From NCBI RefSeq assembly GCF_025717065.2, contig NZ_JAOVZO020000023.1:434001-498000 (forward strand): a stretch of DNA of 64,000 nt, written 5' to 3'. The DNA comes from Tahibacter soli. GTDB taxonomy: Bacteria > Pseudomonadota > Gammaproteobacteria > Xanthomonadales > Rhodanobacteraceae. The position numbers were made by a program, and so were the translations under genes. This document shows positions 9,035 to 18,387 of the stretch, piece after piece. Below the pieces are notes generated by a model. That model was not told where the DNA came from. It did not search any database and worked only from the letters and a program-made list of their open reading frames with translations. The stretch's first letter is position 1. Each line of letters begins with the position of its first letter.

Positions 9035-12000
9035 ACGGGCGTCCCTTCGTTCTCGCCCTCGTCCTCGTCGCGCTGCTGGCACCGGCCGACCCGCTGCGCG
9101 CGGCCTGTCCGTCGCTCACGAACTACACGGCGAGCACGCCCGACGCGGCCGGTCATCCGAACGACACGGTGGTCGTCGACAACGCCACCGGTCTGATGTG
9201 GAAGCAGTGCCCCGAGGGCGTGACGAGTTCGAACGCCGCGACGGGCGCAGTGTGCGACCAGGGCGCGATTACGAAGATGAGCTGGGCCGGCGGGCTCGCC
9301 GCGGCGCTCGCGTCGTCCCATGCCGGCTACGCCGACTGGCGCGTGCCGAACATGATCGAGCTGCACAGCCTGACCGACATGTTCTGCTACGAGCCGGCGA
9401 TCAACACGGCGTTCTTTCCCGGCAGCGGAACGGACTTCTACTGGTCGTCGACCTCGTCCGTCGCGAATGTGCTGACCGCCCGGGCCGTCTACTTCCTCAA
9501 CGGTCAGATCAACAGCGTGGGCAAGGGCGTCGGCTACGGCATCCGGCTCGTGCGCGGCGGGCAGGGGCTCGACGCGTTCGCGTCCAACGCGCCACGCGTA
9601 ACGGCGGTGTCGCCCGACAGCGGCCCGAGTGCGGGCGGCACGACCGCGGGCGGCCCCGGCGGCACCGTCACGCTGACGGGCCTGCTGTTCGCCGGCGCGA
9701 CGAAAGTGACGTTCGGCGCGACGGATGCGACGACGTTCACCGTCGCCAACGACACGACCCTCACGGCCGTTCCGCCCGCGCACGCGGCGGGCACGGTCGA
9801 CGTCCGCGTGACGAACGCGAACGGCACGAGCGAGGCGAGTGCGCCGAGCCGGTACACGTATGTCGCGGCGCCGACGGTGACCGGCGTTTCGCCGGACGTC
9901 GGCACGTCGGCGGGCGGCACGAGCGTCGTCATCGCCGGCACGGGCTTTGCGAGCGGCGCGACGGTGCGATTCGGGGCGAGCGCGGCGGCGAACGTGACCG
10001 TCGCGAGCGCGACGCAGATCACCGCGACGACGCCCGCGCACGCCGACGGCACGGTCGACGTGACCGTGACCACGTCGGGCGGTACGAGCGCGACGAGCGC
10101 GGCCGGCGGGTTCACGTATTTCACGGCATCGCCGATCGTCGATTCGCTCGCCGACGGCGTGCCCGCCGCGCCGCTGAACTGCGCGGCGGGACATGCCGGC
10201 ACGTGCCGCCTGCGCGATGCGATCGCCGCCGCGCAGGCGGGGGAAGCGATCGGCTTCGCCGTCGACGGCACGATTGCGCTGGCGGGCGCGCCGCTCGTAC
10301 TGGACCGCAGCGTCGGTCTCGATGCCGGCCAACATGCCGTGACGATCGACGGCGGCGGCAGCGTGACGGCGTTCAAGATCGACGCCGGCGTGACGGCGCG
10401 GATCGAACGACTCACGATCCGAAACGGCAACGCGAGCCAGGCCTGCGCGACCGGCCGCCGCTGCGGCGGCGGTATCCACAACGACGGCGATCTGACGCTT
10501 TCCGGCGTCACGGTGTCCGGCAACGTCGCCGAATACGCCGGCGCCGGCATCTACAGCCGGGGCGCGCTGCGGCTCGTCAACAGCACCGTGTCGGGCAACG
10601 CGGTCGGCGCCGCGGACGGTTCGGGCGGCGGAATCTACAACGCTGGAACCGTCCAACTTTCCAATAGTACCGTGTGGGAAAACGCCGCGGCCTCGGGCGG
10701 CGGCTTGCGCAACGCCGGCGGCAGCGGCGATGCGTCCCTCGTCAACACGATCGTCGGCGGAACGTCCGGCGGCTCCGCGTGTGCGGGCGCTGCGGCGGAT
10801 CTCGGCGGCAATCTGGACGACGACGGCAGCTGCGGGTTTCTCGCCGTCAACGGTTCGGCGTCCGGCGCCGCGATCGATCTGGGGCCGTTGCGGAACAACG
10901 GCGGTCCGACGCCGACGGCGCTGCCCGCACCGGACAGCGTCGCGATCGGCTTCGGCCGCGACGACGCCTGCGCCGACGCATCGAACACGAACGGCGTCGA
11001 CCAGCGCGGCCGCGTTCGTCCGCAAGGCGCGCACTGCGACGCCGGCGCGACGGAAGTGGGCCTGCATACGCTTTCGGTGAGCGTGATCACGCCGAACGGC
11101 GCGGCGGCGAGCACGAACGGCACCGTCGCCGGCTGCAGGAACGGCGGGGGCGACTGTTCGGGCGAATATGCCGCCGAAGGCGAGGGCGTGCCGGTGCTCG
11201 CGGCGCTGACCGCCTTGCCGGACCCGCACTATCACCTGGCCACCTGGGGCGGCGACTGCGCCGCCGACGGCACGGTCGCGATGAACGCCGACAAGACCTG
11301 CACGGTCGCGTTCGCGATCGATACGCACACCGTCGGCGGCAGCGCCGAAGGCCTCGCCGGCAGCGGCCTCGAAGTGCGATTGAACGGCGGCGACGCGCAA
11401 GCCGTGTCGGCCGCGGCTCCGGCGTTCGTCTTCGCGCCGCTGCCCGATCTCAGCGCGTGGACGGTCGCGGTGACCGCGCAGCCGGTCTCGCCGTGGCAGA
11501 CCTGCACGGTCGATGCGGCCACCGCGAGCGGAACGCTCGATGGCGCGGACGTCGCCGATGTCGCGGTTCGTTGCGCGACGAACGCGTACACGATCGGCGG
11601 TACCGTCGCCGGCTTCGCCAACACCGGCTCGAATCTCGCGTTGCGACTCGACGCCGGCGGCGAACAGAACGCGAGCGTCACGCCTGGCCAGTCGGGCTTC
11701 GCGTTCGCGGCGCCGGTCGCGAGCGGTACCGCGTACGCCGTATCGGTCGCGCATCAGCCGCAAGGCCAGTCGTGCACGGTCGTCGCGGGCGCCACGGGCA
11801 CGGTGGGAGGCACGAACATCTCGGACGTGCGCGTCGCCTGCCTGCGCCCGCCGCGGATCGTGATGGCCGTCGGCGACGGCAGCGACTACGCGTCGTACGG
11901 CGGCGTGGCGGAATACGTCGTCCTGCTGACCAACACCGGCGGCGCCGCCGACGGGGTCGCCGTCGCCGCGACGCTGTCGCCCGCGTTCGATGCCGCCGCC

Positions 12001-12240
12001 GCGACGTGGATCTGCGACGACCGGATCATCGGCACCGTCTGCGCGCCGTCCGGCACCGGTCCGCTCGCGGACACCGTCCGCCTGCCGCCCGACAGCAGTC
12101 TGACCTTTCTCGTCAGCGCGCCGCTGCGTTCGGACACGCCCGAAACGACGGCGACGATACAGGTCGGCGCGACCGGCGCCGCGACCGCTACCGACGTCGA
12201 CACGCTGGTGATTTTCCGGGACGGGTTCGAGATGCCGTGA
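9031..12240 (+). CDS. Secreted DUF1566 / IPT-TIG / beta-helix adhesin-like protein
   Basis: A secreted protein of 1069 aa from GTG 9031, overlapping the preceding stop by four bases. Order: signal peptide (FVLALVLVALLAPADPLRA); a DUF1566 domain with DNATGLMWKQC, ADWRVPNMIELHSL and a final IRLVRGGQ; two IPT/TIG domains (VTAVSPDSGPSAGG and VTGVSPDVGTSAGG); a CSLREA-like segment CRLRDAIAAAQAG; a right-handed beta-helix stretch with repeated GGGIYN and SNSTV; then InlB-like CxxG/AF strands and a DUF11-like segment. The extreme C-terminus TLVIFRDGFEMP matches a short tail I associate with secreted proteins of this bacterial group. Its role is inferred to be extracellular or surface binding; no enzyme motif was seen. 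The upstream in-frame extension to 8341 overlaps gene 8312 and is rejected. Confidence 0.88.
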   Translation: MNGRPFVLALVLVALLAPADPLRAACPSLTNYTASTPDAAGHPNDTVVVDNATGLMWKQCPEGVTSSNAATGAVCDQGAITKMSWAGGLAAALASSHAGYADWRVPNMIELHSLTDMFCYEPAINTAFFPGSGTDFYWSSTSSVANVLTARAVYFLNGQINSVGKGVGYGIRLVRGGQGLDAFASNAPRVTAVSPDSGPSAGGTTAGGPGGTVTLTGLLFAGATKVTFGATDATTFTVANDTTLTAVPPAHAAGTVDVRVTNANGTSEASAPSRYTYVAAPTVTGVSPDVGTSAGGTSVVIAGTGFASGATVRFGASAAANVTVASATQITATTPAHADGTVDVTVTTSGGTSATSAAGGFTYFTASPIVDSLADGVPAAPLNCAAGHAGTCRLRDAIAAAQAGEAIGFAVDGTIALAGAPLVLDRSVGLDAGQHAVTIDGGGSVTAFKIDAGVTARIERLTIRNGNASQACATGRRCGGGIHNDGDLTLSGVTVSGNVAEYAGAGIYSRGALRLVNSTVSGNAVGAADGSGGGIYNAGTVQLSNSTVWENAAASGGGLRNAGGSGDASLVNTIVGGTSGGSACAGAAADLGGNLDDDGSCGFLAVNGSASGAAIDLGPLRNNGGPTPTALPAPDSVAIGFGRDDACADASNTNGVDQRGRVRPQGAHCDAGATEVGLHTLSVSVITPNGAAASTNGTVAGCRNGGGDCSGEYAAEGEGVPVLAALTALPDPHYHLATWGGDCAADGTVAMNADKTCTVAFAIDTHTVGGSAEGLAGSGLEVRLNGGDAQAVSAAAPAFVFAPLPDLSAWTVAVTAQPVSPWQTCTVDAATASGTLDGADVADVAVRCATNAYTIGGTVAGFANTGSNLALRLDAGGEQNASVTPGQSGFAFAAPVASGTAYAVSVAHQPQGQSCTVVAGATGTVGGTNISDVRVACLRPPRIVMAVGDGSDYASYGGVAEYVVLLTNTGGAADGVAVAATLSPAFDAAAATWICDDRIIGTVCAPSGTGPLADTVRLPPDSSLTFLVSAPLRSDTPETTATIQVGATGAATATDVDTLVIFRDGFEMP

Positions 12241-12412
12241 CCCGCCGCCGCCGGCCGGCGGCGACCGTGTATCGCAATGTATCCGCCCGTCGCGAAGACG
12301 CGCGCGCATACAAATCGCCGGGTCGGCCGATGCATCGGGGATACGTGCGGGCGCTCAAATGCCGCCACGCAAGACGCACCACCCCACGATCCATCCACCC
12401 AGGAGACAACGC

Positions 12413-12835
12413 ATGAACGCCAATACCGAAACCAAGGTTCTCTACACCGCCCGCAACCACACGACCGGCGGCCGCGACGGCGGCACGTCGCGCAGCGACG
12501 ACGGGCGCCTCGACATCAAGCTTTCCACGCCCGGCACGGGTACCGGCACCAACCCGGAGCAGCTGCTCGCGGCGGGCTGGTCGGCCTGCTTCATCGGCGC
12601 GATGCGCCTGGCCGCCGGCAAGCTGAAAGTGCGCATTCCGAACGACGTCGCGGTGGACGCGGAAGTCGACCTGATCCAGCGCGGCGACGCCTACTTCCTG
12701 CAGGCGCGCCTCAACGTCAGCCTGCCGGGCCTCGAGCGCGACGTCGCGCGGACGCTGGCCGACACCGCGCATCAGACCTGTCCGTACTCCAAGGCGCTGA
12801 CGGGCAACATCGACATCGCCATCAATATCCTCTGA
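12413..12835 (+). CDS. ohr: Organic hydroperoxide resistance protein, Ohr family
   Basis: A 140-aa thiol peroxidase of the OsmC/Ohr superfamily that reduces organic hydroperoxides in the cytoplasm. Both catalytic cysteines are present: C59 in GWSACFIGAM and C123 in HQTCPYSKAL. The block NPEQLLAAGWSACF and the C-terminal TGNIDIAINI are characteristic of Ohr rather than OsmC. The start at 12413 has GGAG at a 7-nt spacing; the in-frame ATG at 12359 has no site and adds an unlikely leader. Ohr genes are usually controlled by an OhrR repressor, but no ohrR gene is adjacent here. Confidence 0.95.
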   Translation: MNANTETKVLYTARNHTTGGRDGGTSRSDDGRLDIKLSTPGTGTGTNPEQLLAAGWSACFIGAMRLAAGKLKVRIPNDVAVDAEVDLIQRGDAYFLQARLNVSLPGLERDVARTLADTAHQTCPYSKALTGNIDIAINIL

Positions 12836-12844
12836 ACCACGACG

Positions 12845-12873
12845 CGCGGCTTGCCGGCCCACGGCAAGCCGCG
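12845..12873 (+). terminator. Perfect 12-bp hairpin between ohr and the hydrolase gene
   Basis: Arms 12845-12856 (CGCGGCTTGCCG) and 12862-12873 are exact reverse complements around a 5-nt loop. There is no T-run after it, so it may be an intrinsic terminator of a GC-rich type, an mRNA stabiliser or an attenuator. Confidence 0.5.
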
Positions 12874-12888
12874 TGCGGGAGAACCTTC

Positions 12889-13917
12889 ATGTCCGACGAT
12901 ATCCGGCAAGACCGCCGCCGCTTTCTGGGAATGACCGCCATGACGCTTGCCGCCACGCAACTGGGCCTTTCGATGTCGACGCCGGCGCAGGCTGCCGCAT
13001 CCGCCGCGGGCCCGCTCGCATCGTTCGGCGCTTTGCGGCGGATCGAGGCCGGCGTGCTCTCGACGAGCTACGCGGAAGCGGGGCCCGCGGACGGTCCCGC
13101 CGTCATCCTTCTGCACGGCTGGCCGTACGACATCCACACCTACGTCGACGTCGCGCCGATTCTCGCGGCGGCCGGCTATCGCGTGATCGTGCCTTCGCTG
13201 CGCGGCTACGGGCAGACGCGCTTCCTGTCCGCCGACACGCCGCGCAACGGACAGCAGGCGGCACTGGCCGCCGATATCCTTTCGTTGATGGATGCATTGA
13301 AAATTCAGCAGGCGATCGTTGCCGGCTGCGACTGGGGCGCGCGCACGGCGTGCAACGTGGCGGCGCTGTGGCCCGAACGCGTCAAGGCGCTGGTATCGGT
13401 GAGCGGCTATCTCGTCGCCAACGTCGAGGCCAACAAGAACCCGCTGCCGCCCGCGGCGGAGCACGACTGGTGGTACCAGTTCTATTTCGCCACCGAGCGC
13501 GGCCGGGCAGGGTACGAGAAGTACCGCCGCGATTTCGCGAAGTTCATCTGGGGCACCGCATCGCCGCAGTGGCGCTTCGACGACGCGACCTTCGACCGCA
13601 GCGCACCGGCGTTCGACAATCCGGATCACGTCGACATCGTGATCCACAACTATCGCTGGCGTCAGGGCCTGGCCGAAGGCGAGCCGCGGTACGCCGAACT
13701 GGAGCGGCGCCTCGCGCGGAGCCCGGTCATCGGCGTGCCCGCGATCACGCTCGAAGGCGACGCCAACGGCGCGCCGCACCCGCAGCCGGCCGCCTACCGC
13801 GCCAAGTTTTCGGGCAAGTACGAGCACCGCACGCTGACCGGCGGCATCGGCCACAACCTGCCGCAGGAGGCGCCGCGCGAATTCGCGCAGGCGATCATCG
13901 ACGTCGACAAATTCTGA
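12889..13917 (+). CDS. Tat-exported alpha/beta hydrolase, epoxide-hydrolase-like
   Basis: An alpha/beta hydrolase of 342 aa with a twin-arginine signal peptide (DRRRFLGMTAMTLAAT, then an AQA-A cleavage region), so it is likely folded and cofactor-independent before export. The HGWP oxyanion motif and the nucleophile elbow AGCDWGART, with Asp in place of Ser, are those of epoxide hydrolases/haloalkane dehalogenases. The catalytic histidine is probably in GGIGHNLPQEAP. A lid region rich in aromatic residues lies in between. The start ATG 12889 follows the hairpin; the long upstream in-frame extension overlaps ohr and is rejected. Adjacency to ohr suggests detoxification of reactive organics, but this is inference. 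Confidence 0.87.
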   Translation: MSDDIRQDRRRFLGMTAMTLAATQLGLSMSTPAQAAASAAGPLASFGALRRIEAGVLSTSYAEAGPADGPAVILLHGWPYDIHTYVDVAPILAAAGYRVIVPSLRGYGQTRFLSADTPRNGQQAALAADILSLMDALKIQQAIVAGCDWGARTACNVAALWPERVKALVSVSGYLVANVEANKNPLPPAAEHDWWYQFYFATERGRAGYEKYRRDFAKFIWGTASPQWRFDDATFDRSAPAFDNPDHVDIVIHNYRWRQGLAEGEPRYAELERRLARSPVIGVPAITLEGDANGAPHPQPAAYRAKFSGKYEHRTLTGGIGHNLPQEAPREFAQAIIDVDKF

Positions 13918-14004
13918 TGGCGATCGGGCTCGAGCGACGGGCCGGGCAGATCGGGGCGAACAGGTCATACTTGGCCGGGCAGCCTTGGCAGAGCGAGAGC
14001 CTGA

Positions 14005-14613
14005 ATGAACATTTCGAAAAAATCGCTGGAGAGCAGCCGCCGGACCGTCGCGGCGTACGAGGACTATGCCGTTCGCTACGACGAGATCGTCGCCACCGCG
14101 CCGTGGCCGAACGAACGACTGGCGCTGCGGCAGCTGATGGCCGCCGTCGAGTCGGGCGGCCGGATCCTGGAAGTCGGTTCCGGCGCCGGCCGCGATGCCG
14201 ATTTCATCGAATCGCTGGGCGCGCAAGTTCGGCGGACCGATGTGACGGAGGCCTTTCTCGACATCCAGCGGCAGCGCGGAAAGCAGGCGTACAAGCTGGA
14301 TTTGCTGACGGACGAACTCGGCGGACCGTACGACGGCATTCTCGCCCTGTGCGTGCTGATCCACATCGATCGCGACTGCACGGACGGCGTGCTGCAAAAG
14401 GTGGCCGCGGCGCTGCGCAACGGCGGCGCCTTCCTCGTCTCCCTGCGCGAAGGCGCGGGCGAGACCGACGACGACGACGGTCACATGACGTACTGGAGCC
14501 GTGACGATTTCGCCGCGCGGCTCGACGCGGCCGGCCTGACGATCGACTGGGAGAACGCGCACGTCGGCGGTGTGGACAAGCGCTGGCTGACGTTTCTGGC
14601 GCGCAAGCCGTAA
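14005..14613 (+). CDS. Class I SAM-dependent methyltransferase
   Basis: A 202-aa Rossmann-fold methyltransferase. Motif I is RILEVGSGAGRDADFI near residue 52, and the post-I acidic region is RTDVTEAFLDIQ. The segment GPYDGILALCVLIHI is the usual beta-4 block. No substrate-binding region is recognisable, so the substrate is unknown. It lies 87 bp after the hydrolase on the same strand, and its stop faces the convergent gene at 14636. Confidence 0.85.
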   Translation: MNISKKSLESSRRTVAAYEDYAVRYDEIVATAPWPNERLALRQLMAAVESGGRILEVGSGAGRDADFIESLGAQVRRTDVTEAFLDIQRQRGKQAYKLDLLTDELGGPYDGILALCVLIHIDRDCTDGVLQKVAAALRNGGAFLVSLREGAGETDDDDGHMTYWSRDDFAARLDAAGLTIDWENAHVGGVDKRWLTFLARKP

Positions 14614-14635
14614 TGACCCGGCGCCCGTCCGGACT

Positions 14636-15184
14636 TCACGGATTCGCCAAGGTGTCGGTCGCCACCCAGTTGGTTTCCCACGTCGCGCCCGCATCGCCCG
14701 AATAGGCTTGCTCGAAGCGTGCCGTGGTTTTCGTCGGGCGCGTGATGACGAACCGAACGAGAATGGCCTTTCCGCCTAGCGTGTCGTCGCCGGTGAACGT
14801 CCCTTTGCCGGCGGCGTCGAAGCCGCCGAACACCGGCGCGGTGAGCAGGCCGTTGCGCAGGCTGGCGTAGTTCAGGCTCCACTGGCGGGTCTGCGGATTG
14901 TACAAACGCAGCGAACCGCCCTCGATCTTGCCCGCCGATCCCGCGATCGACAGTTCCACGAAGTTGGCGCGGCCGTCGAGCAGCGGTTTGACGAGGCTTT
15001 CGCCGCGATACTCGGCCCATTGCGGAGGCTCGCCCGACAGCGGATTGCGCAGGACGCGGACGTCGCTCGTCCAGCGCCCGATCTCCCAGTCGAAATCGCG
15101 CTGGCCGTCGCGCGTCTGCGCGGCCGTTCCGACCGGCACGGCGGCGGCAATCGCGATCATTGTGCACATGTGGCTGAATTTCAT
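14636..15184 (-). CDS. Small secreted protein of unknown function
   Basis: A 182-aa protein with an N-terminal signal peptide (HMCTMIAIAAAVPVGTAAQ) followed by FDWEIGRWTSDVRVLRNPLSG and strand-rich repeats of the type FVELSIAG, GSLRLYNPQTRQW and KTTARFEQAYSGDAGATWE. The layout resembles DUF1579-like secreted beta-barrel proteins, but I cannot confirm the family. ATG 15184 is the first start giving a signal peptide; the much longer in-frame open frame upstream lies antisense-like over the next gene and is rejected. Confidence 0.72.
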   Translation of the reverse strand: MKFSHMCTMIAIAAAVPVGTAAQTRDGQRDFDWEIGRWTSDVRVLRNPLSGEPPQWAEYRGESLVKPLLDGRANFVELSIAGSAGKIEGGSLRLYNPQTRQWSLNYASLRNGLLTAPVFGGFDAAGKGTFTGDDTLGGKAILVRFVITRPTKTTARFEQAYSGDAGATWETNWVATDTLANP

Positions 15185-15402
15185 CGTGTCGCTCGCTCTC
15201 GCACTGCGGCCTCGGCCTTGCGTCGATGAATCTGCGCGCTGCGACGACAATGGAACAGAACCAGTTTCGATGCGGTCGGCGATACCGGTTCGCCGGGGCG
15301 AACCATCGGGGGCGTCGGGCGTTCGCGCGCCGATCGAATCGGGCACGACGAAAGCGGGGCTGCGACGCGTTGCGCGCTTCGCAGCCCCGCGACTCGCCGA
15401 CC

Positions 15403-17904
15403 TTACGGCGAGGTGTAGCTGCCCTGCAGCGAGACACCCGAGAACGTCGAGAACGCGCGCAGCACGACGTAGTAGGTGCCGGCCTGCGGGTTCGCGATGT
15501 TGCACGTCTCGGCGTTGCCGCCGATGTACGGACGGCAGTCGTAGCTCGACGTCGTCGGCGCCGAGCCGAACTTGACGTAGAGGTCGGCGTCGCCGGTGCC
15601 GCCGGACGTGACGAACGCAAGATTCGTCGCGCCCGCCGGAACGACGAGCGTATAGGTCGACGTCGTCAGGCCCGAGCCGGCCGAAAGGCCGGTCACGGCG
15701 ACGCCGTTGCACAGGATCGTGCCGCCGCAGCCGCCCGAGTAGACCGCGACCGACGCGGTCTTCGTCTGCGACGCGCCGCCGTTGTCCGTCACGGTCAGCG
15801 ACACGGTGTACGTGCCGGGCGCGACGTAGGTCTTCGCCGGATTCGTCGCGGTCGAGGTCGTGCCGTCGCCGAAGTTCCAGCTGCGCGAGGCGATCGTGCC
15901 GTCGACGTCGGTGGAGGTATCGGCGAACGTCGCCGTCAGTCCGCTCGTCGCGAACGTGAAGTTCGCCGTGGGAACGATGTTCGAACCGCCCGTCGTGTAG
16001 CTGCCGGTCAGCGAAACGCCGGAGAACGCCGAGTACGCGCGCAGCACCACGTAGTACGTGCCGGCCTGCGCGGTCGCGATGTTGCACGTCTCGGCATTGC
16101 CGCCGACGTAGGGGCGGCAGTCGTAGCTCGACGTCGTCGGCGCCGAGCCGAACTTGACGTAGAGGTCGGCGTCGCCCGTGCCGCCCGCGGTGACGAACTG
16201 GAGGTTCGTCGCGCCCGCGGGAACGACGAGCGTGTACGTCGCGGTCGTTCCGCCCGCGGCGGCCGCAAGGCCGGTCGCGGCAACGCCGTTGCACAGCACC
16301 GTGCCGCCGCAGCCGCTCGAGACGACCGTCACCGACGACGTCTTCGTCTGCGTCGCGCCGCCGTTGTCCGTGACCGTGAGCGACACCGTGTACGTGCCGG
16401 CCGCGGCGTAGGTCTTGGCCGGATTCGTCGCGGTCGACGTCGTGCCGTCGCCGAAGTTCCAGGCGCGCGACACGATCGTGCCGTCGCTGTCGCTCGATCC
16501 GTCCGTGAAGGTGGCCGCGAGCCCGTTCGTCACGTAGCTGAAGTTCGCGGTCGGCGCGGCGTTCGGCGGCGTGCCGACGGTGAGCGATTTCGTGATCGCG
16601 TTCGTCGCGCCGGCATTGTCCGTGACGCTCAGCGTGACGTTGTACGTGCCGCCGGCCGCGTAGGTCTTTACCGGGCTCGCCGCCGTCGACGTCGTGCCGT
16701 CGCCGAAATTCCAGCTGCGCGAGGCGATCGTGCCGTCGGCGTCGGCCGACGCGTCGGCGAACGTCACGGTCAGGTTCGACGCGGTGTGCGAGAAGTTCGC
16801 GACCGGCGGCACGTTGCCGCTGCCGGCCGCGTAGATCTCGGCCGTCGCGAGCGGCCCCGAGCCGCCGGCAAACAGCACGTTTCCATTGTTCAACAAAGTG
16901 GCCGTGAACATGCGCGTGCGCGAAGCGGCCAGCGAACCGGCGTCCGCCCAGGTGCCGGTGGCCGGGTACCAGCGTTCCAGGCTGCTCGTGACGGACGCGT
17001 TCGTGTAGCCGCCTGCGACGAGCACGCTGCCGTCGGTCAGCGCGACGGCCGTGTGTCCCGCGCGCGCCGTCAGGAGCGCGCCGGTCGACGAGAAGGTTTG
17101 CGTCGCGGGGTCGAACACCTCGGCGCCGGCCTGCTTGCTCGAACCGTTGCTGCCGCCGGCGATCAGGATGCGGCCGTCGGCCAGGCGCGTCGCGGTCGCG
17201 GAGTGGCGTGCCGTCGCCATCGCGCCGGTGGCGCTCCAGGTGTTCGTCGCCGGGTCCCAGATGTCGGCGGTCGTCAGGACGACGTTCGCGTTGTTCTGGC
17301 CGCCCGCCAGCAGCACGCGGCCGTCCGGCAGCAGCGCGGCGGCGCCGCGGCTGCGCGTCGTGTTCATCGCGATGGCGACGGTGAACACGCCGGTGGCCGG
17401 ATCGAACACCTGCGAGTTCGTGCCGTCGATGACGAGCACCTTGCCGTCCTGCAAGGTGACGGTGGTGGGGTAGGTCGTGACCGTGTTGCCGGTCAGCGAG
17501 CCCGGCGTGACGCTCCAGCTCGCGCTGACCGGATCGTAGATTTCGGCGCTGCGCAGGAACTCGCCGCCCGACGCGGTCTGGCGGACGCCGCCCACGATGA
17601 GGATGCGCCCGTCGCCGAGCGTGGCGACGCCGGCTTCGCCGCGCGACACGACGAGCGGCGGCGCCGCGGCGAACGCGCCGGTGGCGGCGTCGTAGAACTC
17701 GGCGCTCGCGGTGCTCGGACCGCCGGTCGAGTACCCGCCCATGACGAGGACGCGGCCGTCGGGCAGCCTTGCCGCCGAGTGGTCGGCGCGGGGGACGGAC
17801 ATCGATCCGGTCGGATCGGCCGCAACCGCGACCTGAGCGACGGTCGGCATCAGAATCAACGCCGAAAGCAGCGGCGTCAGAAACGTTCGTGTGGTTCGGA
17901 GCAT
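15403..17904 (-). CDS. Secreted kelch-repeat protein with three PKD and two PPC domains
   Basis: A surface or secreted protein of 833 aa. A signal peptide (TPLLSALILMPTVAQVAVAA) is followed by about six kelch/galactose-oxidase-like blades, residues about 30-355, marked by repeated LPDGRVLVMGG-type strands. Then come PKD domain 1 (about 364-445), PKD 2 (449-528), a bacterial pre-peptidase C-terminal (PPC) domain (530-632), PKD 3 (641-718) and a second PPC (722-831). The PKD units share SWNFGDGTTST, and the PPC units share GDADLYVKFGSAPTTSSYDC. The PKD2-PPC1 and PKD3-PPC2 pairs are nearly identical in DNA, showing a recent internal duplication. PKD and PPC modules usually serve extracellular binding. 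AGGTGA precedes ATG 17904 at 9 nt. Confidence 0.88.
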   Translation of the reverse strand: MLRTTRTFLTPLLSALILMPTVAQVAVAADPTGSMSVPRADHSAARLPDGRVLVMGGYSTGGPSTASAEFYDAATGAFAAAPPLVVSRGEAGVATLGDGRILIVGGVRQTASGGEFLRSAEIYDPVSASWSVTPGSLTGNTVTTYPTTVTLQDGKVLVIDGTNSQVFDPATGVFTVAIAMNTTRSRGAAALLPDGRVLLAGGQNNANVVLTTADIWDPATNTWSATGAMATARHSATATRLADGRILIAGGSNGSSKQAGAEVFDPATQTFSSTGALLTARAGHTAVALTDGSVLVAGGYTNASVTSSLERWYPATGTWADAGSLAASRTRMFTATLLNNGNVLFAGGSGPLATAEIYAAGSGNVPPVANFSHTASNLTVTFADASADADGTIASRSWNFGDGTTSTAASPVKTYAAGGTYNVTLSVTDNAGATNAITKSLTVGTPPNAAPTANFSYVTNGLAATFTDGSSDSDGTIVSRAWNFGDGTTSTATNPAKTYAAAGTYTVSLTVTDNGGATQTKTSSVTVVSSGCGGTVLCNGVAATGLAAAAGGTTATYTLVVPAGATNLQFVTAGGTGDADLYVKFGSAPTTSSYDCRPYVGGNAETCNIATAQAGTYYVVLRAYSAFSGVSLTGSYTTGGSNIVPTANFTFATSGLTATFADTSTDVDGTIASRSWNFGDGTTSTATNPAKTYVAPGTYTVSLTVTDNGGASQTKTASVAVYSGGCGGTILCNGVAVTGLSAGSGLTTSTYTLVVPAGATNLAFVTSGGTGDADLYVKFGSAPTTSSYDCRPYIGGNAETCNIANPQAGTYYVVLRAFSTFSGVSLQGSYTSP
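15412..16540 (-). repeat. Internal tandem duplication of a PKD-PPC unit
   Basis: The segment at about 15412-15985 and the segment at about 16010-16540 match closely base for base, including the stretches encoding CNIA, GTYYVVLRA and TTSSYDCRPY. This is an in-frame domain duplication inside the kelch/PKD/PPC gene. Confidence 0.8.
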
Positions 17905-18387
17905 GGTTGTTGTCACCTGGTGTGTGTTGTTGAACGGAACTGCGGAAGGGCAACGTACGGATCGAGGCTGTCGCAGATGTTGCAGAGCGATGCCCGCAAT
18001 CGGCCCAGAAGCGGGTAAACGGATGACCGCCGACGAGCGGGGCCGATCCGTCGCGCGGGCGAAGCACCTCCTGATTGCGGATAAGGACAGGTCAGTCGAA
18101 CGGTTGCGTTTCGCTTCGGGGTTGCGCGCGATCGGCGCCGTTTCACGGCAGACCGCGGCAACGACCGGAAGCATCTCGCAGCGGCGTCTCAGACTCTGCG
18201 AGCGGCGAGGCAGGGCTCGAACGGGAGGCGACCGGACGAGGTCGAAGGGCTGTCGCAGCGGATGAGACGGCGGGCCTTCAGGAGTGCGCCTGCCTTTTAC
18301 GAACTGTGGAATATGGCGTGTTGTAAATAAAGATACTATTGGAATATCGGCAACCGGAGCGGCATGCAGCCGCATGCCGCTTCGCCC
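17905..18387. other. Intergenic region between kelch protein gene and ABC transporter
   Basis: About 480 bp with only short overlapping frames that look non-coding. The AT-rich stretch 18300-18350 is a plausible promoter area for the kelch gene, but no clear -35/-10 pair with good spacing could be fixed. A hairpin sits at the far end. Confidence 0.55.
18358..18381 (-). terminator. Hairpin after ABC permease gene
   Basis: A perfect 10-bp stem (AGCGGCATGC and its reverse complement) with a 4-nt loop lies six bases downstream of the permease stop on the minus strand. No T-run follows, so it is a weak or factor-assisted terminator candidate. Confidence 0.5.

Noticed and set aside
8908-12309. 1133-codon minus-strand frame over the DUF1566/IPT gene
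   Set aside because: Antisense shadow; the plus strand has signal peptide, repeats and known domains.
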